Source: an uncultured Burkholderiales bacterium (lineage in GTDB: Bacteria; Pseudomonadota; Gammaproteobacteria; Burkholderiales; Burkholderiaceae_C). Taken from it: a DNA stretch of 35,160 nt. Location: positions 1 to 35,160 of the forward strand of contig CAIVLE010000228.1 of NCBI GenBank assembly GCA_903906635.1. The letters run 5' to 3'. Under the pieces are notes generated by a model. It was not told where the DNA came from. It saw only the letters and a list, made by a program, of their open reading frames with translations, and did not search any database. Position numbers and translations under genes: made by a program. Positions 18,254-26,166 of the stretch are shown one piece after another (position 1 is the first letter of the stretch; every line of letters starts with the position of its first letter).

Positions 18254-19861
18254 TTACATTCGGAAAAGTCCAAAAGTGGTGTCTGCAATGGGAGCGTTGA
18301 GCGAGGCACTCAAGCCCAGCGCCAGCACGCGTCGGGTGTCGGCCGGGTCAATCACCCCGTCGTCCCACAAACGTGCAGTGGCGAAATAAGGGTGGCCCTG
18401 GGTTTCGTATTGACTTTTGATGGGGGCTTTGAACGCTTCTTCTTCCTCAGAGCTCCACTGACCGCCTTTGGCCTCGATGCCATCGCGCTTGACCGTGGCC
18501 AGCACGCTGGCCGCTTGCTCACCGCCCATCACTGAGATACGCGCGTTGGGCCACATCCACAAAAATCGGGGCGCAAACGCGCGGCCACACATGCCGTAGT
18601 TGCCCGCCCCAAAACTGCCACCGATGATGACGGTGAACTTTGGCACCGCAGCAGTGGCCACCGCGGTGACCATCTTGGCGCCGTTGCGGGCAATGCCTTC
18701 GTTCTCGTACTTACGGCCCACCATGAAGCCCGTGATGTTTTGCAAAAAGACCAAGGGGGTTTTACGCTGGCAGCACAACTCGATGAAGTGCGCCCCTTTG
18801 AGCGCCGACTCAGAAAACAAAATGCCGTTGTTGGCAATGATGCCCACCGGCATGCCTTCGATGCGCGCAAACCCACAGACCAAGGTGGTACCAAAGCGGG
18901 CCTTGAACTCATCGAACTCTGATGCGTCGACGATGCGGGCAATGATCTCGCGCACATCAAAGGGCTTGCGGGTGTCGGTGGGAATGACGCCGTAGAGCTC
19001 TTGTGCGTCGTACTTGGGAGCCACCGGCGTGTGGGTGGCGATGTTGGGTTGTTTGCGGACGTTGAGGTTTTTCACAGCCTGACGCGCCAGCGCCAGTGCA
19101 TGCACATCGTTGTGTGCCAAGTGGTCCGCCACGCCCGAGAGCCGTGTGTGCACATCGCCGCCCCCTAAGTCTTCAGCGCTGACCACCTCACCCGTGGCGG
19201 CTTTGACCAACGGTGGCCCCCCCAAGAAGATGGTGCCCTGGTTGTTGACGATGATGGTCTCGTCACTCATCGCGGGCACATAGGCCCCGCCTGCAGTGCA
19301 GCTGCCCATGACCACCGCGATTTGCGCAATGCCTTGCGCGCTCATATTGGCTTGGTTGAAAAAGATGCGCCCAAAATGATCGCGGTCTGGAAACACCTCG
19401 TCTTGATTGGGCAGGTTGGCACCGCCTGAATCGACCAAATAAATGCAAGGCAGACGGTTTTGCTGCGCCACCTCCTGGGCTCGCAAGTGTTTTTTCACCG
19501 TCAGCGGGTAGTAGGTGCCGCCTTTGACCGTGGCGTCGTTGCACACGATCATGCAGTCGACCCCGCTCACGCGGCCAATGCCCGCAATCAAGCCAGCAGC
19601 GGGCGCGTCGTTGTTGTACATCTGAAAAGCAGCCAATGGGGCAAGTTCTAAAAACGCAGTGCCGGGGTCCAGCAACATGCTGACCCGCTCCCTAGGCAAG
19701 AGCTTGCCGCGCGCCACGTGTTTGGCGCGCGCCGCTTCGCCACCTCCTTGCTGGACCTGCTGCAGCTGAAGGTTCAGATCCTCCACCAAGGCTCGCATGG
19801 CTTGCGCATTGGCCACGAAATCTCCAGCACGTGGGTTGAGTTGGGTGTGTAGCTCAGACAT
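18254..19861 (-). CDS. liuB: 3-Methylcrotonyl-CoA carboxylase, carboxyltransferase beta subunit
   Basis: A 535-residue carboxyltransferase (MccB/LiuB) that transfers the carboxyl group from biotin to 3-methylcrotonyl-CoA, giving 3-methylglutaconyl-CoA; it works with MccA. The N-terminal half shows [20 protein letters not shown] and [19 protein letters not shown], segments typical of MCC beta rather than propionyl-CoA carboxylase beta. The C-terminal half shows [20 protein letters not shown] and [20 protein letters not shown]. Length equals that of known MCC beta chains. It is the first gene of a minus-strand run containing liuC, mccA and HMG-CoA lyase, and it diverges from an AraC-family regulator 98 bases away. 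No LiuR-type palindrome is visible in that spacer, unlike the other leucine operon of this window. Confidence 0.96.
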   Translation of the reverse strand: MSELHTQLNPRAGDFVANAQAMRALVEDLNLQLQQVQQGGGEAARAKHVARGKLLPRERVSMLLDPGTAFLELAPLAAFQMYNNDAPAAGLIAGIGRVSGVDCMIVCNDATVKGGTYYPLTVKKHLRAQEVAQQNRLPCIYLVDSGGANLPNQDEVFPDRDHFGRIFFNQANMSAQGIAQIAVVMGSCTAGGAYVPAMSDETIIVNNQGTIFLGGPPLVKAATGEVVSAEDLGGGDVHTRLSGVADHLAHNDVHALALARQAVKNLNVRKQPNIATHTPVAPKYDAQELYGVIPTDTRKPFDVREIIARIVDASEFDEFKARFGTTLVCGFARIEGMPVGIIANNGILFSESALKGAHFIELCCQRKTPLVFLQNITGFMVGRKYENEGIARNGAKMVTAVATAAVPKFTVIIGGSFGAGNYGMCGRAFAPRFLWMWPNARISVMGGEQAASVLATVKRDGIEAKGGQWSSEEEEAFKAPIKSQYETQGHPYFATARLWDDGVIDPADTRRVLALGLSASLNAPIADTTFGLFRM

Positions 19862-19959
19862 GGGCGACGGCTTTCTTTCAAATCAGCCCACACGGTAGGC
19901 GCAAGGCCTGCACAGGGTGCGCCAGGATGGTTGCAAATCCTGCCACAATAAATCTCACC

Positions 19960-21003
19960 ATGCCCACCCCATCTCATGCCAAAGCTCAGCCCACCTCGCT
20001 CCCAACGCAAGGCCGCGCAGAGACACCTATTAGTTTCGTACAGGCGATTGTGGCGGCCTACGCAGCGCGCGGCATGGACCCTTGGAAAGCCTTGCGAACA
20101 GCACAAATCGAGCCAAGTCTTTTACATAAACCCAACGCCCGCATCACAGCCACTCAAATGGAAGTGGTCTCGGGTGCGGCCATGCAAGAGCTCGACGACG
20201 AGGGACTGGGCTGGTTCAGCCGCCGCCTGCCTTGGGGCAGCTATGGCATGCTGGTGCGCGCCTCCCTCACCGCGCCCAACCTGGGCGTGGCACTCAAGCG
20301 CTGGGGCCGCCACCATGGCTTGTTGACCCAAGACATTGACGTGCAGGTGCGCGTGCAAGACGGCGTAGCGCAGTTGGACTTGCACGAAGTGACCAGCTTA
20401 GGCGCCTACCGCGAGTTCTGTGTGGTGTCGGTGCTTCGCAATGCCTTGGGCGTGGCATGCTGGTTGACCGATTCGCGCATTCCGCTGCTGCGCACCACCT
20501 TGCAATTTTCTGCCCCTGCGCACCGCGCCAGCTACCGGGTGCTGTTTGACGGACCCACCGAATTTGACGCGCCGAACCACAGCTTGCAGTTTGACGCCGG
20601 GTACTTGAGCCTGCCAGTGCGACGAGATGAAGCCGCCCTACAACGCATGCTGCAACGCGCCTTGCTGCTCACCGTGCGGCCCTACCGGCGGGACCGATTG
20701 TTGGTCGAAAAAGTGCGTCATACCTTGGCCCAACACCCCGAGCACAGCCGCAACGCCGAAGACCTGGCCGCCAGACTCAACCTCTCCACCCGCACGCTGC
20801 ACAGGCAACTCAAAGAAGAAGGTGCGTCTCTGCAACAGCTCAAAGACGCGGTGCGGCGTGACTTGTCCATCGAACTGCTGCACCGCAGCCAACGTCCGCT
20901 CAAGCAGATTGCCCAAGCGGCGGGGTTTCAAAACGAAAAGAGTTTCATCCGGGCCTTCAAAGGCTGGACGGGCCAGACACCAGATGCGTTCAGGAGTGCC
21001 TGA
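19960..21003 (+). CDS. AraC-family transcriptional regulator divergent from the mccB operon
   Basis: A 347-residue regulator. Residues about 20-210 match the AraC-type ligand-binding region found in OruR-like regulators (SFVQAIVAAYAARGMDP, then LGWFSRRLPWGSYGMLVRA). The last 100 residues hold the two helix-turn-helix units: NAEDLAARLNLSTRTLHRQL and then PLKQIAQAAGFQNEKSFIRA, followed by FKGWTGQTPDAFR. I use the ATG at 19960; an upstream ATG at 19927 would add 11 residues, and neither has a strong ribosome binding site. It is transcribed away from mccB with a 98-base spacer, so it is the natural candidate regulator of the carboxylase operon and perhaps itself. The ligand is unknown; a leucine-derived acid or acyl-CoA is a guess from context. 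Confidence 0.92.
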   Translation: MPTPSHAKAQPTSLPTQGRAETPISFVQAIVAAYAARGMDPWKALRTAQIEPSLLHKPNARITATQMEVVSGAAMQELDDEGLGWFSRRLPWGSYGMLVRASLTAPNLGVALKRWGRHHGLLTQDIDVQVRVQDGVAQLDLHEVTSLGAYREFCVVSVLRNALGVACWLTDSRIPLLRTTLQFSAPAHRASYRVLFDGPTEFDAPNHSLQFDAGYLSLPVRRDEAALQRMLQRALLLTVRPYRRDRLLVEKVRHTLAQHPEHSRNAEDLAARLNLSTRTLHRQLKEEGASLQQLKDAVRRDLSIELLHRSQRPLKQIAQAAGFQNEKSFIRAFKGWTGQTPDAFRSA

Positions 21004-21318
21004 GGACGCAACGACCCAACTTCAAGACGCAAGCATTGATTCTCGGGCACTTGCGTTGTGATCGCGTGATTGCGTGATCGGCAACCATCATGTCGAATTC
21101 ACTCAGAGGGAAGTCTTGTGCGTCCAGCGCGCGCACAACTTACCCAAGCAAGCGGCAACGCCTACGTCAAGGCGTTGCGCGAATGAACTGGCAATCCCTT
21201 GCAACACAAGCCCTATTTAAGCTCCGCCAAGGTGACGCCAGACCAGACCACCCCCCACCAGCGCAGATGCGCTCGCACGAATGACTGAAATTTACTGACG
21301 GGTACAACGCATGCGCAA
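21004..21318. other. Gene-free spacer between convergent AraC regulator and HAD phosphatase genes
   Basis: A 315-base spacer with no convincing gene. It contains a perfect nine-base stem (GCAACGCCT with AGGCGTTGC, 21155-21178, six-base loop) and a weaker stem ACGCAAG/CTTGCGT (21027-21056). A short GCGTGAT duplication lies near 21064-21077. No T tract follows either stem, so I cannot call a Rho-independent terminator, though both genes must end here. Confidence 0.5.
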
Positions 21319-21966
21319 TTACGCCATGAGCAGCAGCTCGCGCATGTCGTCAAATACATGCGACGCGCCAGCTTGGCGCAGTGCATCAGCTTGTCCGTGC
21401 ACGGCATAACCCCAGACCGTGGCACCGGCAGCCACACCGGCAGACACACCAATGGGCGTGTCTTCGATCGCCAGGCAACGCGCAGGGTCTTGGCCCAAGT
21501 GCGCTGCAGCAGCCAGGTACACATCAGGAAAAGGCTTGCTGCGTGGCACTTCGTGACCGCTGAAAATACGACCCTCAAAAAAATCGAACAAGCCCACTTG
21601 CGCCAGCATGAGGTTGATCTTGAAGCGGTCTGCCCCCGAGGCGCAGGCAATCTGCCCGCGGTGCACGGCATGCAGGTGCTGCACCGCTTGGTGCACATGG
21701 GGGATGGCGGTGATTTCGTTTTCTAGCCGCACATTGCGACGCTGGTAGAAGGTTTGTAGCCAGTCTTCGGTGAAGGGCTGGCCGGTGTGGGCCTCGATCA
21801 GGTCTTTGCGAGTACGCACCGTGTGCCCCACAAAGTGGGCCATGCACTCTTGCAGCGTGAGTCGCCAGCCCAACTCTTCAAACATATCGCGCAACACACC
21901 ACAGGTGATGGCTTCGCTGTCAACCAGCACACCATCGCAATCAAACAAAACGGCATCGAATTTCAT
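21319..21966 (-). CDS. HAD-superfamily hydrolase, beta-phosphoglucomutase-like phosphatase
   Basis: A 215-residue cytoplasmic HAD hydrolase of subfamily IA. Motif I is FDCDGVLVDSE (8-18, nucleophile D9 and acid/base D11). A helical cap follows (about 20-85), then motif II around CASGADRFKI, a lysine in RSKPFPDVYL and motif IV IEDTPIGVSAGVAAG. This matches the phosphogluconate/sugar-phosphate phosphatase group (YieH-like), but the substrate cannot be read from sequence. I start at the ATG at 21966, which gives the usual MKFDAVLFDCDG N-terminus; longer frames upstream overlap ychJ. It is the last gene of the liuR run, 28 bases after ychJ, and its link to leucine breakdown is probably only positional. 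Confidence 0.9.
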   Translation of the reverse strand: MKFDAVLFDCDGVLVDSEAITCGVLRDMFEELGWRLTLQECMAHFVGHTVRTRKDLIEAHTGQPFTEDWLQTFYQRRNVRLENEITAIPHVHQAVQHLHAVHRGQIACASGADRFKINLMLAQVGLFDFFEGRIFSGHEVPRSKPFPDVYLAAAAHLGQDPARCLAIEDTPIGVSAGVAAGATVWGYAVHGQADALRQAGASHVFDDMRELLLMA

Positions 21967-21994
21967 GGGGCAATTATCAATGCCGCGCCAGTGG

Positions 21995-22414
21995 CTAGCT
22001 CGCCTGACCGTCGAGGTAATACCAACGCCCGCCTTCGCGAACAAAACGACTGCGCTCATGCAGCCGTATGGCGCGCCCATCCACCCGATAGCGCGCCACA
22101 AACTCAACCTCTGCTGTGTCGTCCCCCGTGATCAGGTGCGCACGCACTTGAAGTCCCAGCCACTTGGGCACCGGCTCAAAGTCCAGCACCGCGGGGCGTG
22201 AGCTGGCGTGCCAAGTGGCTTGCAAGTAAGACGCGTCTTGCAACACAAACGCGCTGTAGCGCGAGCGCATCAAGGCTTCGGCGGTAGGCGCCGGCGTGGT
22301 GTCAAACGCGGTGATAAAGCGCCCACAACACTGCGCATAAGAGAGCGCCCGTGCCTTGGCGTTTGTTGCGCCACAAGGACATGCGCCGCCAAGCGTCAAG
22401 GTGTGTGAGGCCAT
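21995..22414 (-). CDS. ychJ: YchJ-family protein (SEC-C-like zinc motif plus NTF2-like domain)
   Basis: A 139-residue protein of the YchJ/UPF0225 family. The N-terminus has the zinc-binding pattern CPCG (C12, C14) and QCCGRFI (C29, C30). Family-defining TAEALMRSRYSAFVLQDASYLQATWH follows, and the C-terminal half (VEFVARYRVDGRAIRLHERSRF) is an NTF2-like barrel. The ATG at 22414 is chosen because it overlaps the stop of the acyl-CoA dehydrogenase gene by one base (TGATG), a sign of coupled translation. The family has no established function; SEC-C motifs bind zinc and occur in SecA and other proteins. A direct role in leucine breakdown is not implied. Confidence 0.92.
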   Translation of the reverse strand: MASHTLTLGGACPCGATNAKARALSYAQCCGRFITAFDTTPAPTAEALMRSRYSAFVLQDASYLQATWHASSRPAVLDFEPVPKWLGLQVRAHLITGDDTAEVEFVARYRVDGRAIRLHERSRFVREGGRWYYLDGQAS

Positions 22415-23544
22415 CAAGCCAGCGCACGTTGGATGATGATTTTTTGCACGTCGCTGGTGCCCTCGTAGATTTGGCACACACGCACATCACGGTAAATGCG
22501 CTCGACGGGGAAGTCGCCCACCACGCCATAGCCGCCCAAGGTTTGAATGGCTGCACTGCACACGCGTTCGGCGGCTTCGCTGGCAAACAGCTTGGCCATC
22601 GCGGCCTCTTTCAGACACGGCAAGCCCGCGTCGCGCAAGCTGGCCGCGTGGTACATGAGCTGGCGGGCCGCTTCGAGTTGCGTGGCGCAATCGGCCAAGC
22701 GAAAACCCACGGCTTGGTGATTGAAGATGGCGGTGCCAAAACTCTCACGGTCTTTGCTGTACTGCAAGGCCACCTCAAAGGCGCTGCGCGCCATGCCGAT
22801 GCTCTGTGCGGCAATGCCAATGCGGCCTCCCTCCAGGGCGGACAGGGCGATCTTGTAGCCCTCCCCTTCAGCACCAATCAAGTTCTCGGCGGGGATGCGG
22901 CAGTTGTCAAAGTTGATTTGCGCAGTGTCGCTGCTGTGCTGCCCCAGTTTGTCTTCCAAACGTGCCACGTGGTAGCCCGAGGTGTCGGTGGGCACAATGA
23001 ATGCACTCATGCCTTTTTTGCCCGCGCCCTTGTCAGTGACGGCGATGACGATGGCCACATGGCCGTTTTTGCCGCTGGTGATGAATTGCTTGACGCCATT
23101 GATCACATAGGCATCGTCTTGTCTGGTGGCAGTGGTTCTGAGCGCAGACGCGTCCGAGCCCACATGGGGCTCGGTCAAACAAAATGCACCCAGCATTTGG
23201 CCTTGCGCCAGTGGTGTCAGCCATTGTTTCTTTTGGGCGGCGTTGCCATAGCGCATGAGAATGGCGTTGACCGGGCAGTTGGTCACACTGATGGCAGTGC
23301 TGGTGCCGCCGTCGCCGGCGGCAATTTCCTCCAACACCACCGCCAAGCTCAGGTAGTCCAGTCCCGCACCGCCCAAGTCTTCGGGCACGCAAATGCCATA
23401 CGCGCCGAGTGCGGCCAAGCCTTGATGCGCGCTCACGGGGAAGTGGTGCTCTTTGTCCCAGCGTGCGGCGTTGGGCCACAGTTCTTGTTGTGCAAAGTCG
23501 CGCACGGCGTCTCGGATCATTTCTTGGTCGGCAGTCAGCAGCAT
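22414..23544 (-). CDS. Acyl-CoA dehydrogenase (short/branched-chain type)
   Basis: A 376-residue FAD enzyme that oxidises an acyl-CoA to the 2-enoyl-CoA and passes electrons to ETF. It shows the three ACAD domains. FCLTEPHVGSDAS (121-133) and INGVKQFITSGKNG (148-161) bind FAD and substrate; QTLGGYGVVGDFPVERIYRD (334-353) ends with the catalytic base E361 in YEGTSD. This Glu position is that of butyryl- and medium-chain dehydrogenases and differs from the isovaleryl-CoA dehydrogenase in this operon. The ATG at 23544 is preceded by GGAG with six-base spacing; a TTG five codons earlier is less likely. It may serve isobutyryl-, 2-methylbutyryl- or straight-chain acyl-CoA; sequence alone does not decide. 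Confidence 0.93.
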   Translation of the reverse strand: MLLTADQEMIRDAVRDFAQQELWPNAARWDKEHHFPVSAHQGLAALGAYGICVPEDLGGAGLDYLSLAVVLEEIAAGDGGTSTAISVTNCPVNAILMRYGNAAQKKQWLTPLAQGQMLGAFCLTEPHVGSDASALRTTATRQDDAYVINGVKQFITSGKNGHVAIVIAVTDKGAGKKGMSAFIVPTDTSGYHVARLEDKLGQHSSDTAQINFDNCRIPAENLIGAEGEGYKIALSALEGGRIGIAAQSIGMARSAFEVALQYSKDRESFGTAIFNHQAVGFRLADCATQLEAARQLMYHAASLRDAGLPCLKEAAMAKLFASEAAERVCSAAIQTLGGYGVVGDFPVERIYRDVRVCQIYEGTSDVQKIIIQRALA

Positions 23545-23575
23545 GGGGGGCTCCAGCAATGAGAAAAAAGTCAGC

Positions 23576-24241
23576 TCACCAAGAGATGGCGTGGCCGTCG
23601 TAGTTCAAAAACTGTCCCCGTTGGGCGGGGCTCAGGTGGGCAATGGTGTGGCGCAGGTGACGCGCACTGTCGCTCGCACTCAGCGGTGCGTGACCACCTC
23701 CCATGTCGGTTTGCACCCAACCCGGATGCAAGGCCACCATGTGAGCGCGCGGGTAATCGTGCTGCGAGGTTCGCATGACCATATTGAGCGCGGCTTTGCT
23801 GATGCGGTAAAGCGCAGCGTCACCTGATTGAGTGTTGTGCAAACTGCCCATTTGGCTGCTGATGAAGGCCAACACACCCCCTGCCGCCTCGACCGCGGGG
23901 GCGACTTGCGGCACGCTCATCATGGCGCCCATGACGTTGGCGTGCATCACGCGGTCAAATGCGTTTTGGGTCGGTGGCGTGCGGGCATTGGCGCGGTCCA
24001 TCACGCCTGCGACGTAAATGGCCACATCCAGCGACTCGCCATCGAGCTGCCAAGCCAAAGACGAAACACTGGCTGGATCGGCCACGTCCACGCGCCAGCA
24101 GGTGGCACCCGCAGCCACCACCCGGTCGCGGCCCGCATCGTCTCGCGCCGTGCCAATGACACGCCAACCATCGGCGGCGTACTGTTGGACCAAGGCCAAA
24201 CCAATGCCGCGCGAAGCACCAAGGATCAAAACGGTTTGCAT
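23576..24241 (-). CDS. Short-chain dehydrogenase/reductase (SDR), substrate unknown
   Basis: A 221-residue Rossmann-fold oxidoreductase. The cofactor loop is GASRGIG (8-14), and TARDD after the second strand suggests NADP(H) preference because of the Arg. The catalytic set is S128/S129 in FISSQMG, Y145 and K149 (YRISK). The C-terminus (HPGWVQTDMGG and later PAQRGQFLNYDGHAISW) is the type seen in the CsgA/YbbO-like SDR group. It lies 12 bases after the thiolase gene and 31 before the acyl-CoA dehydrogenase. In such acyl-CoA operons a 3-hydroxyacyl dehydrogenase is tempting, but the short length and C-terminus do not prove that. Confidence 0.9.
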   Translation of the reverse strand: MQTVLILGASRGIGLALVQQYAADGWRVIGTARDDAGRDRVVAAGATCWRVDVADPASVSSLAWQLDGESLDVAIYVAGVMDRANARTPPTQNAFDRVMHANVMGAMMSVPQVAPAVEAAGGVLAFISSQMGSLHNTQSGDAALYRISKAALNMVMRTSQHDYPRAHMVALHPGWVQTDMGGGHAPLSASDSARHLRHTIAHLSPAQRGQFLNYDGHAISW

Positions 24242-24253
24242 ACGAGGCTTGAC

Positions 24254-25435
24254 TCAAAGCACTTCAAGTGCCACCGCCGTGGCTTCACCGCCGCCAATGC
24301 ACAGGGTGGCCAAGCCTTTGGTCAAGCCACGCGCTTTGAGCGCGTGGATCAAGGTGACCATGATGCGTGCACCCGAGGCGCCGATGGGGTGACCCAAGGC
24401 ACAGGCGCCCCCGTTGACGTTGACCTTGTCGTGGGGCACTTGCAGCTCAGCCATCAAGGCCATGGGCACGACAGCAAAGGCTTCGTTGACTTCCCACAGG
24501 TCCACATCGGCCACTGACCACCCGGCTTTGGCCAAGGCTTTTTGGGTGGCCCCCACCGGGGCGGTGGCAAACCACTCGGGCTCTTGCGCATGGGTGGCGT
24601 GGCTGACGATGCGCGCCAGCGGCGTGCAGCCCAACCTCTTGGCGGTGCTCTCGCGCATCAGCACCAAGGCGGCGGCACCGTCGTTGATGGACGAGCTGGA
24701 CGCGGCGGTGATGGTTCCGTCTTTTTTGAAGGCGGGCTTGAGGCTGGTGATTTTGTCGAGCTTGACTTTGCCGGGGCCTTCGTCGATCGAGATCACGACT
24801 TCGCCGGCGCGGGCCTTGACGGTGACAGGCGCAATTTCGCCGGCGAATGCACCCGAGGCTGTGGCCGCCTTGGCACGCTCGACGCTGGCGCTGGCAAATG
24901 CGTCTTGCTGAGCGCGTGTGAAGTTGTATTTGGCAGCGCAGTCTTCACCAAAGGTGCCCATGCTGCGCCCGGGCTCGTAGGCGTCCTCCAAGCCGTCGAG
25001 CATCATGTGGTCAAAGATACGGTCGTGGCCAATGCGGTACCCCCCGCGTGCCTTGGGCAGCAAGTAAGGTGCATTGGTCATGCTCTCCATGCCCCCAGCC
25101 ACCAACACCTCATGCGAACCCGCCAGCAACATGTCGTGGGCAAACATGGCCGCGCGCATGCCAGAGCCGCACATCTTGGACAGTGTGACGGCACCCGCGC
25201 TCTTGGGCAAGCCACCTTTGAAGGCCGCTTGGCGCGCCGGGGCCTGACCTTGGCCGGCCATCAAGCAGTTGCCAAACAACACCTCGGTCACCAACTCGGG
25301 GCTGATGCCCGCGCGCGCCACGGCGGCGGCAATGGCGACCCCCCCCAAGTCGTGTGCGGCCAGGGAGGCAAAGTCGCTTTGAAAACTGCCCATGGGGGTG
25401 CGCGCTGCACCCACGATGACGACGGGGTCTGACAT
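24254..25435 (-). CDS. Acetyl-CoA C-acetyltransferase (thiolase)
   Basis: A 393-residue thiolase that interconverts acetoacetyl-CoA (or another 3-ketoacyl-CoA) and two acyl-CoAs. The catalytic residues sit at the classical positions: C89 (KMCGSGMRA), H349 (CALGHPIGASGAR) and C379 (LCIGGGEA). The loop GGMESMTNAPYLL is typical of AtoB/PhaA-type degradative or biosynthetic thiolases. I use the ATG at 25435, preceded by AGGAGA; a start eight codons earlier is open but lacks this spacing. It lies 39 bases after carbonic anhydrase. In the leucine route it would split acetoacetyl-CoA made from acetoacetate, but the acetoacetate-activating enzyme is not in this window. A role in isoleucine or fatty acid breakdown is also possible. 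Confidence 0.95.
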   Translation of the reverse strand: MSDPVVIVGAARTPMGSFQSDFASLAAHDLGGVAIAAAVARAGISPELVTEVLFGNCLMAGQGQAPARQAAFKGGLPKSAGAVTLSKMCGSGMRAAMFAHDMLLAGSHEVLVAGGMESMTNAPYLLPKARGGYRIGHDRIFDHMMLDGLEDAYEPGRSMGTFGEDCAAKYNFTRAQQDAFASASVERAKAATASGAFAGEIAPVTVKARAGEVVISIDEGPGKVKLDKITSLKPAFKKDGTITAASSSSINDGAAALVLMRESTAKRLGCTPLARIVSHATHAQEPEWFATAPVGATQKALAKAGWSVADVDLWEVNEAFAVVPMALMAELQVPHDKVNVNGGACALGHPIGASGARIMVTLIHALKARGLTKGLATLCIGGGEATAVALEVL

Positions 25436-25474
25436 AGAAATCTCCTGAAAGTTCAACAAAAAACTAAACGCGGC

Positions 25475-26137
25475 TCAAACGCCCGTGGCACCACGTGGGT
25501 AGCGTTTGAAAGCGTTGCGAAACACATCGACCACTTCGTGGGCACCGTTCATGCTCACGCCCAGGTCTTTGACCAGCCCATCGTCAAGGCCATAAATCCA
25601 ACCATGCACGGTGATTTTTTGGCCACGACTCCAGGCGTCTTGCATGACGTTGGAGAGCGCCACATTGCCCACTTGTTCGATCACATTCATCTCGCACATG
25701 ACGCGCTCAAGCTCGTCTTGGGGCAAGTGATTGAGGCGCTGGCGGTGGCGCAAGCGCACGTCTTGCACATGACGAAGCCAGTTGTCGGCCAACCCCACAC
25801 GGGTGCCCCGAGTCGCAGCCAACACACCTCCGCACCCGTAGTGGCCCACCACCATGATGTGCTCGACCTTGAGTGCGTCCACCGCATACTGAATCACGGA
25901 CAGGGCGTTCAAGTCGGAGTGCACCACCACGTTGGCCACGTTGCGGTGCACAAACACCTCGCCCGGATCCAAGCCTGTGATTTGGTTGGCTGGCACGCGG
26001 CTGTCAGAGCAGCCGATCCACAAATACTTGGGCGTTTGCTGGTTGGCCAGGCGGCTGAAATACGCCGGGTTCTCTTGCTGCATGCGTGCAGCCCAGGCGC
26101 GGTTGTTGTCAAACAGGTGTTGAAGTGAATGGGTCAT
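25475..26137 (-). CDS. can: Beta-class carbonic anhydrase
   Basis: A 220-residue zinc enzyme interconverting CO2 and bicarbonate in the cytoplasm. The zinc ligands and partner residues are C43, D45 and R47 (CSDSR), then H99 and C102 (GHYGCGG). The sequence closely follows the E. coli Can group in length and in segments such as VFVHRNVANVVVHSDLN and ITVHGWIYGLDDG. It lies between isovaleryl-CoA dehydrogenase (29-base gap) and thiolase (39-base gap) in the LiuR operon. Methylcrotonyl-CoA carboxylase consumes bicarbonate, so co-expression would feed the carboxylation step; this is an inference from context. It may equally be the general housekeeping Can enzyme of the cell. Confidence 0.95.
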   Translation of the reverse strand: MTHSLQHLFDNNRAWAARMQQENPAYFSRLANQQTPKYLWIGCSDSRVPANQITGLDPGEVFVHRNVANVVVHSDLNALSVIQYAVDALKVEHIMVVGHYGCGGVLAATRGTRVGLADNWLRHVQDVRLRHRQRLNHLPQDELERVMCEMNVIEQVGNVALSNVMQDAWSRGQKITVHGWIYGLDDGLVKDLGVSMNGAHEVVDVFRNAFKRYPRGATGV

Positions 26138-26166
26138 ACGTGCATTGTGCCCAGCCGGCCTGCTCC

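Noticed and set aside
21090-21284. A 64-codon plus-strand frame after the AraC-type regulator
   Set aside because: No ribosome binding site, contains a perfect hairpin, and has no protein-like features.
22351-23562. A 403-codon open frame on the plus strand opposite the acyl-CoA dehydrogenase
   Set aside because: Antisense shadow of a well-supported gene; no ribosome binding site or recognisable motif.
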